Shown here: one piece after another, positions 43,482 to 52,528 of the stretch
How positions within the stretch are numbered: the stretch's first letter is position 1
How the letters are laid out: each line of letters begins with the position of its first letter
DNA from: Arachnia propionica
Lineage (GTDB): Bacteria > Actinomycetota > Actinomycetes > Propionibacteriales > Propionibacteriaceae
Direction of reading: 5' to 3'
DNA: 64,000 bases
NCBI RefSeq assembly: GCF_003932785.1
Contig: NZ_RQYT01000012.1
Coordinates: 1-64,000 of the forward strand
Made by a program: the position numbers and the translations under genes
The notes under the pieces: generated by a model
The model's input: only the letters and a program-made list of their open reading frames with translations
Databases searched by the model: none
What the model was told of the DNA's origin: nothing

Positions 43482-43770
43482 CGATCCCCTCAGTGGCGTC
43501 GTCCCGGCACCAACCGGTGCCAGGGGCGGCGCCTCTCGCCGTGTCGGCGGGGTGTCGGACGTGACCGCGGCCCGGGCCAGGGAGATGCATGAACGCGCGG
43601 CCGAGGCGGAGCGCCGGGCGGCGGAGCTGCGGGCACAGCGCGACGACCTGATCCGCAGGCTCCGGGCCGAGGACGTGGAACGCTGGTCCTACGGGGCGAT
43701 CGCCGCGGCCGTCGGGTGCAGCAGGGAACTCGTTGCCCAGGTGGTCAAGCGGAGGAGCCCGGGCCGCTGA
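43471..43770 (+). CDS. Small coiled-coil/helix-turn-helix protein
   Basis: A protein of up to 99 residues. The clear part is the last ~60: a charged Ala/Arg/Glu coiled coil (MHERAAEAERRAAELRAQRDDLIRRLRAED) followed by an HTH (WSYGAIAAAVGCSRELVAQVVKRR). GTG 43471 overlaps the Ro60 gene by 11 bases and would couple translation; GTG 43561 is a shorter alternative. Its coupling to the Ro60 gene suggests a regulator or partner of that system, but a function cannot be named. Confidence 0.65.
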   Translation: MGSDDPLSGVVPAPTGARGGASRRVGGVSDVTAARAREMHERAAEAERRAAELRAQRDDLIRRLRAEDVERWSYGAIAAAVGCSRELVAQVVKRRSPGR

Positions 43771-43794
43771 TGGGCGAGGTGCGCGCGTTGGTAG

Positions 43795-45120
<1,326 letters not shown>

Positions 45121-45150
45121 TCCCACCGACGGATCCGTCACACTGGTTGC

Positions 45151-45768
45151 ATGCCTGGAGCACCTCGCAGCAAGCCGATGAGCAGCGGTCCGGGTCGTGG
45201 TTCGCCACGGTCCCGGACCGCTGCTCGTCGTGGCGAACGCGTCTCGGGCCGTACCCGGCCCCGTCCCGTGGACGTCGAGGAGGCCGACGACATCGAGGAG
45301 TCGCCCCGTCGCCCCCGGGGCTCGGATCGTGCCCTCGCGGTGACGTGGCGGCTGCTGCTGCTCGCCGTCGTGTTGGCCGCCCTGGGTGTCACCCTGGCGC
45401 AGAGCCTCCGCGTGTACTTCGCGCAGGCACAGGAGATCGCGGCGAAGCGTGCCGAGATCCACGCCACCCGGGAGCGGATCGGTGAGCTGGAGGACCAGCT
45501 GGAACGCTGGCGCGACCCCGCCTTCATCAAGGCCGAGGCCCGGGAGCGGCTGGGCTGGGTGCTGCCCGGCGAGACGGGCTACCGGGTCATCGGCGCCGAC
45601 GGGAAACCGATCGGCGGCGACTCGACGGTCCTCGCCCCCACCCGCCATGGCGGCGGCCTGTGGTGGGAGGGTCTGTGGGGGTCGGTGAAGGTCGCGGACA
45701 GCCCCGTCGAGGGGCAGGAGGACACCGTCCCGTCCATTCCGATGCCGAGCCCGTCAGGAACCCCATGA
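45151..45768 (+). CDS. Septum formation initiator family protein (FtsB/DivIC-like)
   Basis: A 205-residue membrane protein. A basic, disordered cytoplasmic tail (about 1-65) is followed by one transmembrane helix (WRLLLLAVVLAALGVTLAQ, about 67-85), a coiled coil (IAAKRAEIHATRERIGELEDQLERW) and the conserved RDPAFIKAEARERLGWVLPGE. This is the FtsB/DivIC plan; these proteins link early and late divisome parts. Its place between enolase and the DUF501 gene is standard in Actinobacteria. Confidence 0.9.
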   Translation: MPGAPRSKPMSSGPGRGSPRSRTAARRGERVSGRTRPRPVDVEEADDIEESPRRPRGSDRALAVTWRLLLLAVVLAALGVTLAQSLRVYFAQAQEIAAKRAEIHATRERIGELEDQLERWRDPAFIKAEARERLGWVLPGETGYRVIGADGKPIGGDSTVLAPTRHGGGLWWEGLWGSVKVADSPVEGQEDTVPSIPMPSPSGTP

Positions 45769-46262
45769 ACCCCACCATCTCCCGGGAGGATCTCGAGATC
45801 CTCGAGGCGCAGCTCGGTCGGCCCCCGCGCGGGGTGGTCGACATCGCGTGGCGGTGCGCCTGCGGCAGGCCCGGCGTGGTGAAGACGGCGCCGCGGCTGG
45901 AGAACGGCACCCCCTTCCCGACCGTGTACTACCTCACCTGTCCCAAGCTGGTGACGGCCTGCTCCGCCCTCGAGGCGGAGGGAGTGATGGCCGAGATGTC
46001 GCGGCGGCTGCTGGAGGACGACGACCTCGCCGCCCGGTACCGCCTGGCCCATGAGGCCTATCTCGCGGATCGGGCCGCGCTCGGAATGGTGCCCGAGATC
46101 GAGGGCATCTCCGCCGGGGGCATGCCCACCCGCGTCAAGTGTCTCCACGTGCTCGTCGGCCATGCCCTCGCCGCCGGGCCGGGGGTGAATCCGCTCGGCG
46201 ACGAGGCCCTCGAACTCATCCGCGAGCGGATCGGGGACATCTGCTGCGAGGTCGCCCCATGA
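45765..46262 (+). CDS. DUF501 family protein
   Basis: A 165-residue conserved protein with the family landmarks ISREDLEILEAQLGRPPRGVVDIAWRC, the cysteine pairs CACGRPGVVKT and TCPKLVTACSALEA, and VKCLHVLVGHALAAGPGVNPLGDEAL. The conserved Cys and His suggest metal binding, but no function is established. ATG 45765 overlaps the DivIC-like stop (ATGA), and its stop overlaps the ppx start. Confidence 0.9.
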   Translation: MNPTISREDLEILEAQLGRPPRGVVDIAWRCACGRPGVVKTAPRLENGTPFPTVYYLTCPKLVTACSALEAEGVMAEMSRRLLEDDDLAARYRLAHEAYLADRAALGMVPEIEGISAGGMPTRVKCLHVLVGHALAAGPGVNPLGDEALELIRERIGDICCEVAP

Positions 46263-47179
46263 CCACCGTCGCCGCCATCGACTGCGGCACCAACTCCGTG
46301 CGGTTGCTGATCCTGCGACGTGACGGCGAGACCCTGCGCGAGCTGGCTCGGGAGGTGCGGCTGGCGCGTCTCGGTCAGGGGGTCGACGCGACAGGGGAGT
46401 TCCATCCCGACGCCCTGGCCAGGACCTTCGTCGTCGTGGAGGAGTTCGCCCGGATCATCGCCGACCATGACGTGGAGCGGCTCCGTTTCGTCGCCACCTC
46501 TGCGGCCCGGGACGTGACGAACCGTCAGCTGTTCGTCGACGGGGTGCGGCAGCGGCTGGGGGTGGAGCCGTCCATCATCTCCGGTGACGAGGAGGCCCGG
46601 CTGTCGAGCGCCGGGGTGCTGTCGGGGGTGGATGCGCCCGCGCCGGTGCTGGTGTTCGACATCGGGGGAGGGTCCACCGAGCTGGTGGTCCTCGACGACG
46701 ACGGCGCGGTGACCTGGGCGGTGTCCCTGGACGTCGGCGCGGTGCGGGTCAGGGAGCGGCTGCTGCCCTCGGACCCCCCACAGGAGTCGGAACTCCAGGC
46801 GGCACGCCGCTTCATCGGCGGCATGTTCGACGGCTCAGGGGTGGAGTTCGCGTCCATCGCGACGGCGGTCGGGGTGGCGGGCACCGTGACGAGTACGGCG
46901 GCCAGGGCTCTGGGGCTTTCGGCCTACTCCCGCGAGGCCGTCCACGGATCGGTGCTGAGCCGGGCCAGGATCGAGGCAGCGGTCCGGCACTGGAACACCA
47001 CCCCGGTCGCGGAGATCGAGCAGGAACCGTGCATGCATCCGCTGCGCGCCGGGGTGATCGGGGCGGGGACCCTCATCCTGGACGAGATCAGCGCCAGGGT
47101 CCCGTCGGGTGAGGTCCTGGTGAGCGAGACCGACATCCTCGACGGCATCGCCCTGGAACTGTTGGACCAGCCCTCGTAG
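46259..47179 (+). CDS. Ppx/GppA family phosphatase
   Basis: A 306-residue exopolyphosphatase or guanosine pentaphosphatase. It has AIDCGTNSVRLLI (phosphate loop 1), FVATSAARDVTN, ISGDEEARLSSAG, FDIGGGSTELVV (phosphate loop 2) and AGVIGAGTLIL. It is the short, single-module form usual in Actinobacteria. ATG 46259 overlaps the DUF501 stop. Its own stop codon lies inside the following tRNA gene. Whether it prefers polyphosphate or pppGpp cannot be told here. Confidence 0.93.
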   Translation: MTTVAAIDCGTNSVRLLILRRDGETLRELAREVRLARLGQGVDATGEFHPDALARTFVVVEEFARIIADHDVERLRFVATSAARDVTNRQLFVDGVRQRLGVEPSIISGDEEARLSSAGVLSGVDAPAPVLVFDIGGGSTELVVLDDDGAVTWAVSLDVGAVRVRERLLPSDPPQESELQAARRFIGGMFDGSGVEFASIATAVGVAGTVTSTAARALGLSAYSREAVHGSVLSRARIEAAVRHWNTTPVAEIEQEPCMHPLRAGVIGAGTLILDEISARVPSGEVLVSETDILDGIALELLDQPS

Positions 47180-47243
47180 CCCAATTGGCAGAGGCAGGCG
47201 GCTTAAACCCGCCCAAGTACGGGTTCGAATCCCGTCGGGGGCA
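47170..47243 (+). tRNA. tRNA-Leu (anticodon TAA), short variable loop
   Basis: A full cloverleaf: acceptor GCCCTCG/CGGGGGC, D-arm region AGCCCAATTGGCAGAGGC, anticodon stem GGCGG/CCGCC with loop CTTAAAC (anticodon TAA), and T-arm ACGGGTTCGAATCCCGT. CC but no A is encoded after the discriminator. The variable loop is only about five bases, unlike the long arm usual in tRNA-Leu. The first ten bases overlap the end of the ppx coding region. Confidence 0.9.
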
Positions 47244-47476
47244 CCGAGCAGTCCTTGTGCAGGGGGAGCGGAAGAACCGGCCAGCGATGTGCCGAAAATG
47301 TCGCGAACTCGTGTCACACTTTGGAGCAAGCCGGAAACATGAAGGATGAGCGGGCCTGCTCACCCGGTGGGCACAGGGGCCACCGGGGACAACCTGAAAA
47401 CCCGGACCACAGGGGAAGGCGACGGCGCTGACCAGACACCTGTCGCTGTGGTCGACAGTACGGAGAGGAGTCCGTC

Positions 47477-47818
47477 ATGCAGTGGAACTTGGGGAAGCGA
47501 GTCGCGGTCACGGTGGTCGCCGTGGGGCTGTTCGCAGGAGCACAGGTCGCTGGTGCAGGCGCGTGGGAGTCGCCGGGGATGCGAACGCAGTACCCGAGCG
47601 CAGGGGGTAAGTGGGAGTACGGCTACTACGAGCTCTTCATGCGTTCGTACTACACGGTCAACAAGTGCCACGGCAGCACCGTGCAGAAGAGGATCTACGG
47701 GAATATCCAGAAGACGGCCCGGAGCATCGACACGAGTCCGGGGAACAAGTCGATCGCTGAGATCTGGACGCTCAACTCCCGAGGGCTGGAGGGTAGGTAC
47801 TACTACAGGGTCTGCTGA
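47477..47818 (+). CDS. Lactococcin 972-family bacteriocin precursor
   Basis: A 113-residue secreted peptide with a Sec signal (KRVAVTVVAVGLFAGAQVAGA, cleavage near residue 28). The mature part has the family pattern GGKWEYGYYELFMRSYY...HGSTVQ, Ser/Asn-rich middle and aromatic C-terminus (GRYYYRVC). Two cysteines could form a disulfide. The following DUF1430 membrane protein and ABC ATPase are the usual partners of this family, which supports the call. It is preceded by a 230-base gap after the tRNA in which I see no gene. Confidence 0.85.
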   Translation: MQWNLGKRVAVTVVAVGLFAGAQVAGAGAWESPGMRTQYPSAGGKWEYGYYELFMRSYYTVNKCHGSTVQKRIYGNIQKTARSIDTSPGNKSIAEIWTLNSRGLEGRYYYRVC

Positions 47819-47828
47819 CCGTTCTCCG

Positions 47829-47865
47829 CGGGCGTGGTGCAATGGATTACGTTGCGCCACGCCCG
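47829..47865 (+). terminator. Strong hairpin between bacteriocin gene and its membrane protein
   Basis: GGGCGTGGTGCAA (47830-47842) pairs with TTGCGCCACGCCC (47852-47864) over 13 positions with one G-T wobble, and C47829 pairs with G47865. The loop has nine bases. No T-tract follows, so it is more likely a partial terminator or mRNA stabiliser that raises bacteriocin expression over the downstream transporter genes. Confidence 0.65.
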
Positions 47866-47903
47866 TCAGGAACAAGGTGAGCTGAAGGATTTCGGGAGGT
47901 TTC

Positions 47904-49880
47904 GTGCAGAGGAAGGTCGTTGCCGCGACGATGGTCGTGCTGTTCGGCCTGCTGGGATTCATGGCGGCGATGGTTGCCGACTTCCATGACCGCAGTTGGC
48001 CGCAGAGCCTGGGGGTGGAGGCTCAGATCACGGTTGACTTCAGCCAGACCGGGATCGCAGCTGATGCAGGTCGGGAGTTGCTCCGAAGGACTGGGGAGGA
48101 GTACCACCTCGGGCTGTACAAGGTGGCCCCCGACCTCGAGGACACCGGGCGTGAGGTGTTCGTGGCCATCAACGGGCAATCGCTGCGCAGTGTGGAGTGG
48201 TTCGGGGAGCAGCGGGACTCCGAGGTGGTGGCCCCGGAGCGGCTTGCGAACTCCAAGCCTGATGGGGCCTACCTCGTGGTGGATCCGGCCCGGTTGGGTG
48301 AGGCAGTCAGCGCGCTGAGGGCAGAGGGGATCGGGGTCACCGTGACGGAGGCCTCCGTGCTTGACACGGTACGGTCGCTGGTCTCAGCCTCGCAGAGCGG
48401 TTTCATGGCTCCGGTGGCGGCAGCCGCCCTGCTCGTGGCGGCGCTCACGGTGTTCTGGCTTGCCGCCAGGGCCAGGTCCCGCGCGTTGCGAGTGTTGGCC
48501 GGAGGCTCGCCGTGGCGTATCCAGGCCCAGGACATCGGAGGATATCTGTTGTATCTGCTGGGCAGCGCTGTGCTGGTGGGGGTGCTGTGCTGCGGGCTCG
48601 TCGGGCTCTCTCGTGGCTGGCTTCACGTTCCGCTCTTCGCCCAGGCGATGGTCTCCTTCGAGATCATCGCCTTCGTGTTGTGTGGGGTCGTGATCCTCCT
48701 GCTGTCGGTGGTGGCCTGGCCCAGTGCCGCACTGTTCGCCACTCGGAAGCCCGCGGTGACGATGCTGCAGCGACCAGCACGCATCGTCCAAGCGTTGACG
48801 CTGTTCGCCCTGGTTGCTTCGGCAGGGCCAGCGTGGCTGGCCGTTCAGGAGACGGAGCAGACCGCCCAACAGCTTGCCACGTGGTATGAGTTCTCTGATC
48901 AGGTCATGTTGGGCTTCGAAGTCGGCCCGGATCATCTCGATGTCGTGGCGAATCGAGTCCAGCAGGCGGTTTCCCGTGCTGAATCCGAAGGACAGGTCGT
49001 CATGTCCTACACCATCAAGGAGTCGGACTGGTCTGCTGATTTCGGGCCTTACTCCGCCATCTCCATTGTCAACTCCGGGTGGATGAATCTCGTCTCGACG
49101 TCGGTTGGCAAGGATGCGCTCGTTCCGGTTTCCATGGAGCAGGAATGGCCGGTGATCCAACGAGGCCTGGGGGAGTCCTGGGAGATCTGGAGCAGAGGCA
49201 CTCGCTCTGAAGAAGAGGTCTTGGCGGATCTCAGGCTGCATGTTCCGGCAAAGGGAGTGGCGTACCCGGTGGCTGATGGCGGCAGGCCAGGGCAGTTGAG
49301 TTTCCTGACTGATGTCCTGGTGATCGAGGCGCCGACGGTGCAGGCGGTGTTCAATCCATCGAATCTCGTCAGCCTCGCCTCCACCGGAAATGTCCTGCTG
49401 ACTGGGGTGGCTGAGACGAATGATTTGCTGCACGAGGCCGGGCTGGATGAGGCCGGGCTGGCCGAGTTGGGGGTGGAGGGAGCGATCCTTCCGCTGTATG
49501 CGGCGGAGCAGGGCATCCTGCGCGCCCAGTTCGCAGCCCACTTGGCGCGCATCCTGAGTGTCGCCGTGGTGGCCATGACGGCTGCCTTCCTCGTCGCGGC
49601 CGGAGTGAACGCGGTGATTGCTGCCCTGCTCAACACCCGCCGTGACTTCCCGATGCGACTGAGTGGTGCCACCTGGGAGCAGGTGACACGGCCACGCGCC
49701 CGCCGTGAGTTGATCCTTGGCGCCGTGGTGGTGGCCGTGGCCCTGTTCCTCCAGCTGCAAACCCCCGCTGCACTGCTGGCGACTGCGGTGGCGGGGATTG
49801 TGGGGCTGGCTGTGCTGTACCTCGCCCATGCCGCCGCCGCCGCGACGATCTTCGCCCGCATCACGCATCGAAAGCTCTAG
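47904..49880 (+). CDS. Bacteriocin-associated integral membrane protein (DUF1430)
   Basis: A 658-residue membrane protein starting GTG 47904 after GGGAGG. One helix lies at the N-terminus (VVAATMVVLFGLLGFMAAMV), then an extracellular domain, a block of helices (about 165-320), a second external domain (about 320-530) and three or so helices at the C-terminus. This MacB/FtsX-like layout is that of the DUF1430 permease found beside lactococcin 972 genes. With the next gene's ATPase it should form the ABC transporter for export or self-protection. Confidence 0.88.
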   Translation: MQRKVVAATMVVLFGLLGFMAAMVADFHDRSWPQSLGVEAQITVDFSQTGIAADAGRELLRRTGEEYHLGLYKVAPDLEDTGREVFVAINGQSLRSVEWFGEQRDSEVVAPERLANSKPDGAYLVVDPARLGEAVSALRAEGIGVTVTEASVLDTVRSLVSASQSGFMAPVAAAALLVAALTVFWLAARARSRALRVLAGGSPWRIQAQDIGGYLLYLLGSAVLVGVLCCGLVGLSRGWLHVPLFAQAMVSFEIIAFVLCGVVILLLSVVAWPSAALFATRKPAVTMLQRPARIVQALTLFALVASAGPAWLAVQETEQTAQQLATWYEFSDQVMLGFEVGPDHLDVVANRVQQAVSRAESEGQVVMSYTIKESDWSADFGPYSAISIVNSGWMNLVSTSVGKDALVPVSMEQEWPVIQRGLGESWEIWSRGTRSEEEVLADLRLHVPAKGVAYPVADGGRPGQLSFLTDVLVIEAPTVQAVFNPSNLVSLASTGNVLLTGVAETNDLLHEAGLDEAGLAELGVEGAILPLYAAEQGILRAQFAAHLARILSVAVVAMTAAFLVAAGVNAVIAALLNTRRDFPMRLSGATWEQVTRPRARRELILGAVVVAVALFLQLQTPAALLATAVAGIVGLAVLYLAHAAAAATIFARITHRKL

Positions 49881-49897
49881 GAAGGATTCGGAGACCC

Positions 49898-50545
49898 ATG
49901 CTCATCGAAGCCCATGACGTCGGAGTCAGGATCGACCAGAAGCAGATCATCGTGGGAGAGTCCGTCCGATGTGTGCCAGGGGAGATGACCGCTCTGATCG
50001 GGCCGTCGGGGTCCGGCAAGACCACCCTGCTGCACACCCTCGGACTGCTGCTGCCGCCCAGCGAGGGCAAGGTCACCGCGGATGGGGCGGTGATCTCAGG
50101 GGGGAGTGCGCGATCCTGCCGTGCTTTCTGGCGAGATCACGCGGCCTTCGTGCTGCAGGACTACGGGATCATCGATGATGAGTCGGTGGCCTTCAACGTC
50201 ATCCTGCGGCGGAGAGGCGAAACCGCTGAGCTGAAGGCCGTGCTGGAACACGTCGGCCTGGCGGGACGGGAGGACGAGCTGGCCAGCCATCTCTCCGGTG
50301 GGGAGAAACAGCGCCTCGCCCTGGCCCGCGCCATCCATCGTGACGCCCATGTGCTCTTCGTGGACGAGCCGACGGCCTCGCTGGATGCGGCGAACCGTCG
50401 CCTGGTGGTGGAGCTGTTCGCCGACTTCGCAGCCAAGGGGGCCACGGTCGTCATCGCCACCCACGACGATGAGATGATCGCGGCCTGCCACCAGCATCAT
50501 CAGATGAACAGCTCGCCGATTGGTAGAGACCGAAAGGCTTCCTGA
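49898..50545 (+). CDS. ABC transporter ATP-binding protein of the bacteriocin locus
   Basis: A 215-residue MacB-type ATPase: GPSGSGKTTLLHTLGLLLPPSEG (Walker A), AFVLQDYGIIDDESV (Q loop), HLSGGEKQRLALARAI (signature), VLFVDEPTASLD (Walker B) and VVIATHDDEM (His switch). All motifs are intact. It lies 17 bases after the DUF1430 gene and has AGGAAGG upstream. It completes the three-gene bacteriocin operon. Confidence 0.93.
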   Translation: MLIEAHDVGVRIDQKQIIVGESVRCVPGEMTALIGPSGSGKTTLLHTLGLLLPPSEGKVTADGAVISGGSARSCRAFWRDHAAFVLQDYGIIDDESVAFNVILRRRGETAELKAVLEHVGLAGREDELASHLSGGEKQRLALARAIHRDAHVLFVDEPTASLDAANRRLVVELFADFAAKGATVVIATHDDEMIAACHQHHQMNSSPIGRDRKAS

Positions 50546-50555
50546 AGGTCAACTC

Positions 50556-50579
50556 CGCCTATCCGCGCACCCTCTAAGG
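50556..50579. repeat. 24-bp repeat, copy A (direct)
   Basis: The sequence starting CGCCTATCCGCGCACC and ending CTCTAAGG is found in exact reverse complement at 52319-52342, flanking the Bax-inhibitor and Nudix genes. A shorter, diverged copy is at 52464. This copy lies about 175 bases before the Bax-inhibitor start. Elsewhere in 50546-50752 I see only a possible -10 (TAGACT, about 50709). Confidence 0.7.
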
Positions 50580-50752
50580 CCGATGGTGGATGCCCCGCAG
50601 GGGCTGTGTTCCCTCGCGTCGACGACGACGCAGGGCGACCGTCGTGCCGGATCCCTGTTCCCGCAAGGTCATACGATGAGAGGTCTGGGTTCTGTCCCCG
50701 CTGGCGTCTAGACTGGAGGGCAAGAGTCAAACGAATGTGAAGGGCATCAAGC

Positions 50753-51634
50753 ATGGCCAACCCCGTGTTCTCCCGTAGTGAGGCGTTCAACCGTCCTCCG
50801 AAGCCGGCCGGCTACGGCTACCCCCAGCCGGGTTACGGTTACCCGCAGCAGGGGTACGGACAGCCCCAGCCGGGCTTCGGCTACCCGCAGCCCGGTCAGG
50901 CCCCGTACGGACAGCCGGGCGCCCCCATGGGCTACGAGCAGCCCCAGCCGCAGCGTGTCGGCGGCGTCATGACCCTGGACGACGTCCTGGCCAAGACCGC
51001 CATCTCGCTCCTCATCGTCTTCGCGGTCGCCGCCGCGGCGTTCATGGTGGTGCCGGCTGAGCTCGCCATCCCCGTCGCCATCGGTAGCAGCCTCGCCGCC
51101 CTGGCCGCCGCCTTCATCGTCGGGATGCGCGCGAAGATCAGCCCGGTGGGTCTGGCCGTCTACGCCATCCTCGAGGGTGTCTTCATCGGTGGCATCTCGA
51201 AGGTGTTCGAGACCTTCTACCCCGGCATCGTGATGTCGGCCGTCCTGGCCACCTTCGTCACCGCTGGCGCCACGCTGGCCGCCTACAAGTTCTTCAACAT
51301 CCGCGTCACCGGCAAGTTCCGCAAGATGGTGACCATCGCCACCATGGCCTTCGCCGGCGTGATGCTGGTCAACTTCGTTCTGGCCATGCTCGGCATCAAC
51401 ACCGGGCTGCGTGAGGTCGGCTCCGGCGCTGGTCTGCTGTCCATCGGCGTCTCGGTCCTCGCCGTGTGCCTCGCCGTGTTCAACCTCGTCATCGACTTCG
51501 ACTTCGTCGAGCGTGGCATCGAGGCCCAGGCCCCGGCCTCCGAGTCGTGGCGTGCTGCCTTCGGCATCACCGTCACCATGGTCTGGCTCTACGTCGAGAT
51601 CCTCCGCATCCTGTCCTACTTCCAGCAGGACTGA
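50753..51634 (+). CDS. Bax inhibitor-1/YccA family membrane protein
   Basis: A 293-residue protein. The first ~65 residues are a low-complexity tail of Gly-Tyr-Pro-Gln repeats (GYGYPQPGYGYPQQGYGQPQ and similar), followed by seven predicted membrane helices from about residue 78 with the family segments AVYAILEGVFIGGISKVFE and LVIDFDFVERGIEAQAP. The bacterial family may act as calcium leak channels. The tail is typical of actinobacterial members. The gene overlaps the convergent Nudix gene by 19 bases at its 3' end. Confidence 0.9.
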   Translation: MANPVFSRSEAFNRPPKPAGYGYPQPGYGYPQQGYGQPQPGFGYPQPGQAPYGQPGAPMGYEQPQPQRVGGVMTLDDVLAKTAISLLIVFAVAAAAFMVVPAELAIPVAIGSSLAALAAAFIVGMRAKISPVGLAVYAILEGVFIGGISKVFETFYPGIVMSAVLATFVTAGATLAAYKFFNIRVTGKFRKMVTIATMAFAGVMLVNFVLAMLGINTGLREVGSGAGLLSIGVSVLAVCLAVFNLVIDFDFVERGIEAQAPASESWRAAFGITVTMVWLYVEILRILSYFQQD

Positions 51635-52311
51635 CCCGCGACGCGCTCCAGGTGCTGGTTCAGCACCCGGCGCGCCGCCTTCGTCCAGCGGCGATCCCGC
51701 CAGGACTCCAACGGCACCCAGTCGGCCCGCTCCGTCGATCCCCCCAGATCGTGGAGCACGGGACGGCTGGGTGTCCCGCATTCCGCCGCATAGATGATGC
51801 GCAGGGCGTGGAAGTCCTCCAGCACCCCGTTCGTCGCCCTGCCGATCCAGTGATCGGACTGGAGTGCGAGCAGCTCGCCAAGCCGCACCCGCTGACCGGT
51901 CTCCTCGAACACCTCGCGTTGCACCCCGTCCTCCGGGGCCTCCCCGGCGTCGAGGCCGCCGCCAGGCAGCGTCCAGGTCCCGGGCGCCCGGGTGAGGTTG
52001 GAGTTCACGGTGCCGAGCAGCCCCATGGGGGACAGCACCACCGCGTACGCCCCGATGCGCTGATGCACCGTCGGGATCTCGGGGCTGTCCGGCTCCTCGT
52101 GATGCACCGGACGGACCAGCGGTTCCCGGTCCCTGCCCCGCACCGGCCGCACCCGGAACGACACCTCGACGTCCTCGTCGATGAGCCGGGCTGACAAGGG
52201 GCGCAGCGGCACCCAGCCCTGGCGGAACAGGGTGTGTCTCGGGTGCTGGCCGTGGCCGACCTCGAAGCTCGTCACGAGGCAGCTGTCGTCCGAGAAGCCG
52301 AGGATGCGCAT
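51616..52311 (-). CDS. Nudix hydrolase with N-terminal extension
   Basis: A 231-residue protein whose C-terminal ~150 residues are a Nudix domain with the complete box GGGLDAGEAPEDGVQREVFEETGQ split here as GG(x5)E(x7)REVFEETG. The first ~80 residues form a small separate region (SFRVRPVRGRDREPLVRP). The Nudix family cleaves nucleoside diphosphate derivatives; the substrate is unknown. Its ATG lies eight bases from repeat copy B, and no ribosome site precedes it, so translation may be leaderless. Confidence 0.9.
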   Translation of the reverse strand: MRILGFSDDSCLVTSFEVGHGQHPRHTLFRQGWVPLRPLSARLIDEDVEVSFRVRPVRGRDREPLVRPVHHEEPDSPEIPTVHQRIGAYAVVLSPMGLLGTVNSNLTRAPGTWTLPGGGLDAGEAPEDGVQREVFEETGQRVRLGELLALQSDHWIGRATNGVLEDFHALRIIYAAECGTPSRPVLHDLGGSTERADWVPLESWRDRRWTKAARRVLNQHLERVAGQSCWK

Positions 52312-52318
52312 CCGTCAA

Positions 52319-52342
52319 CCTTAGAGGGTGCGCGGATAGGCG
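52319..52342. repeat. 24-bp repeat, copy B (inverted)
   Basis: Exact reverse complement of copy A (50556-50579). On the minus strand it ends eight bases before the Nudix start codon, where it would overlap the promoter -10 region (TCTAAG is inside the repeat). This suggests a promoter or operator rather than a mobile element. Confidence 0.7.
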
Positions 52343-52463
52343 CATCTACTGCGGTCGCCCCGGTGCCCCCCCGGCTGTGTTGTCCTCCTCGAACGCACGG
52401 TCCAGTGCGCTCTTCGTCGTCCGCCTTGCCATGAGGTCACCGTGACGATCCTCGTGACGACCC

Positions 52464-52483
52464 CCCTATCCACGCACCCTCTT
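52464..52483. repeat. Diverged copy of the 24-bp repeat before the metallopeptidase
   Basis: CCTATCCACGCACCCTCTTA matches the first part of copies A and B with two or three changes and lies about 45 bases before the metallopeptidase start. CCTATCC at its left end is mirrored by GGATAGG about 25 bases downstream, giving a possible hairpin. Confidence 0.5.
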
Positions 52484-52528
52484 ATTCCTTCTCGGATAGG
52501 CTGGGGTAGGTCGTTCTCAGGAGGAGAC

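Noticed and set aside
47170-50545. tRNA-anchored genomic island carrying the bacteriocin
   Set aside because: There is no integrase and no repeated tRNA 3' end downstream; adjacency alone is not enough.
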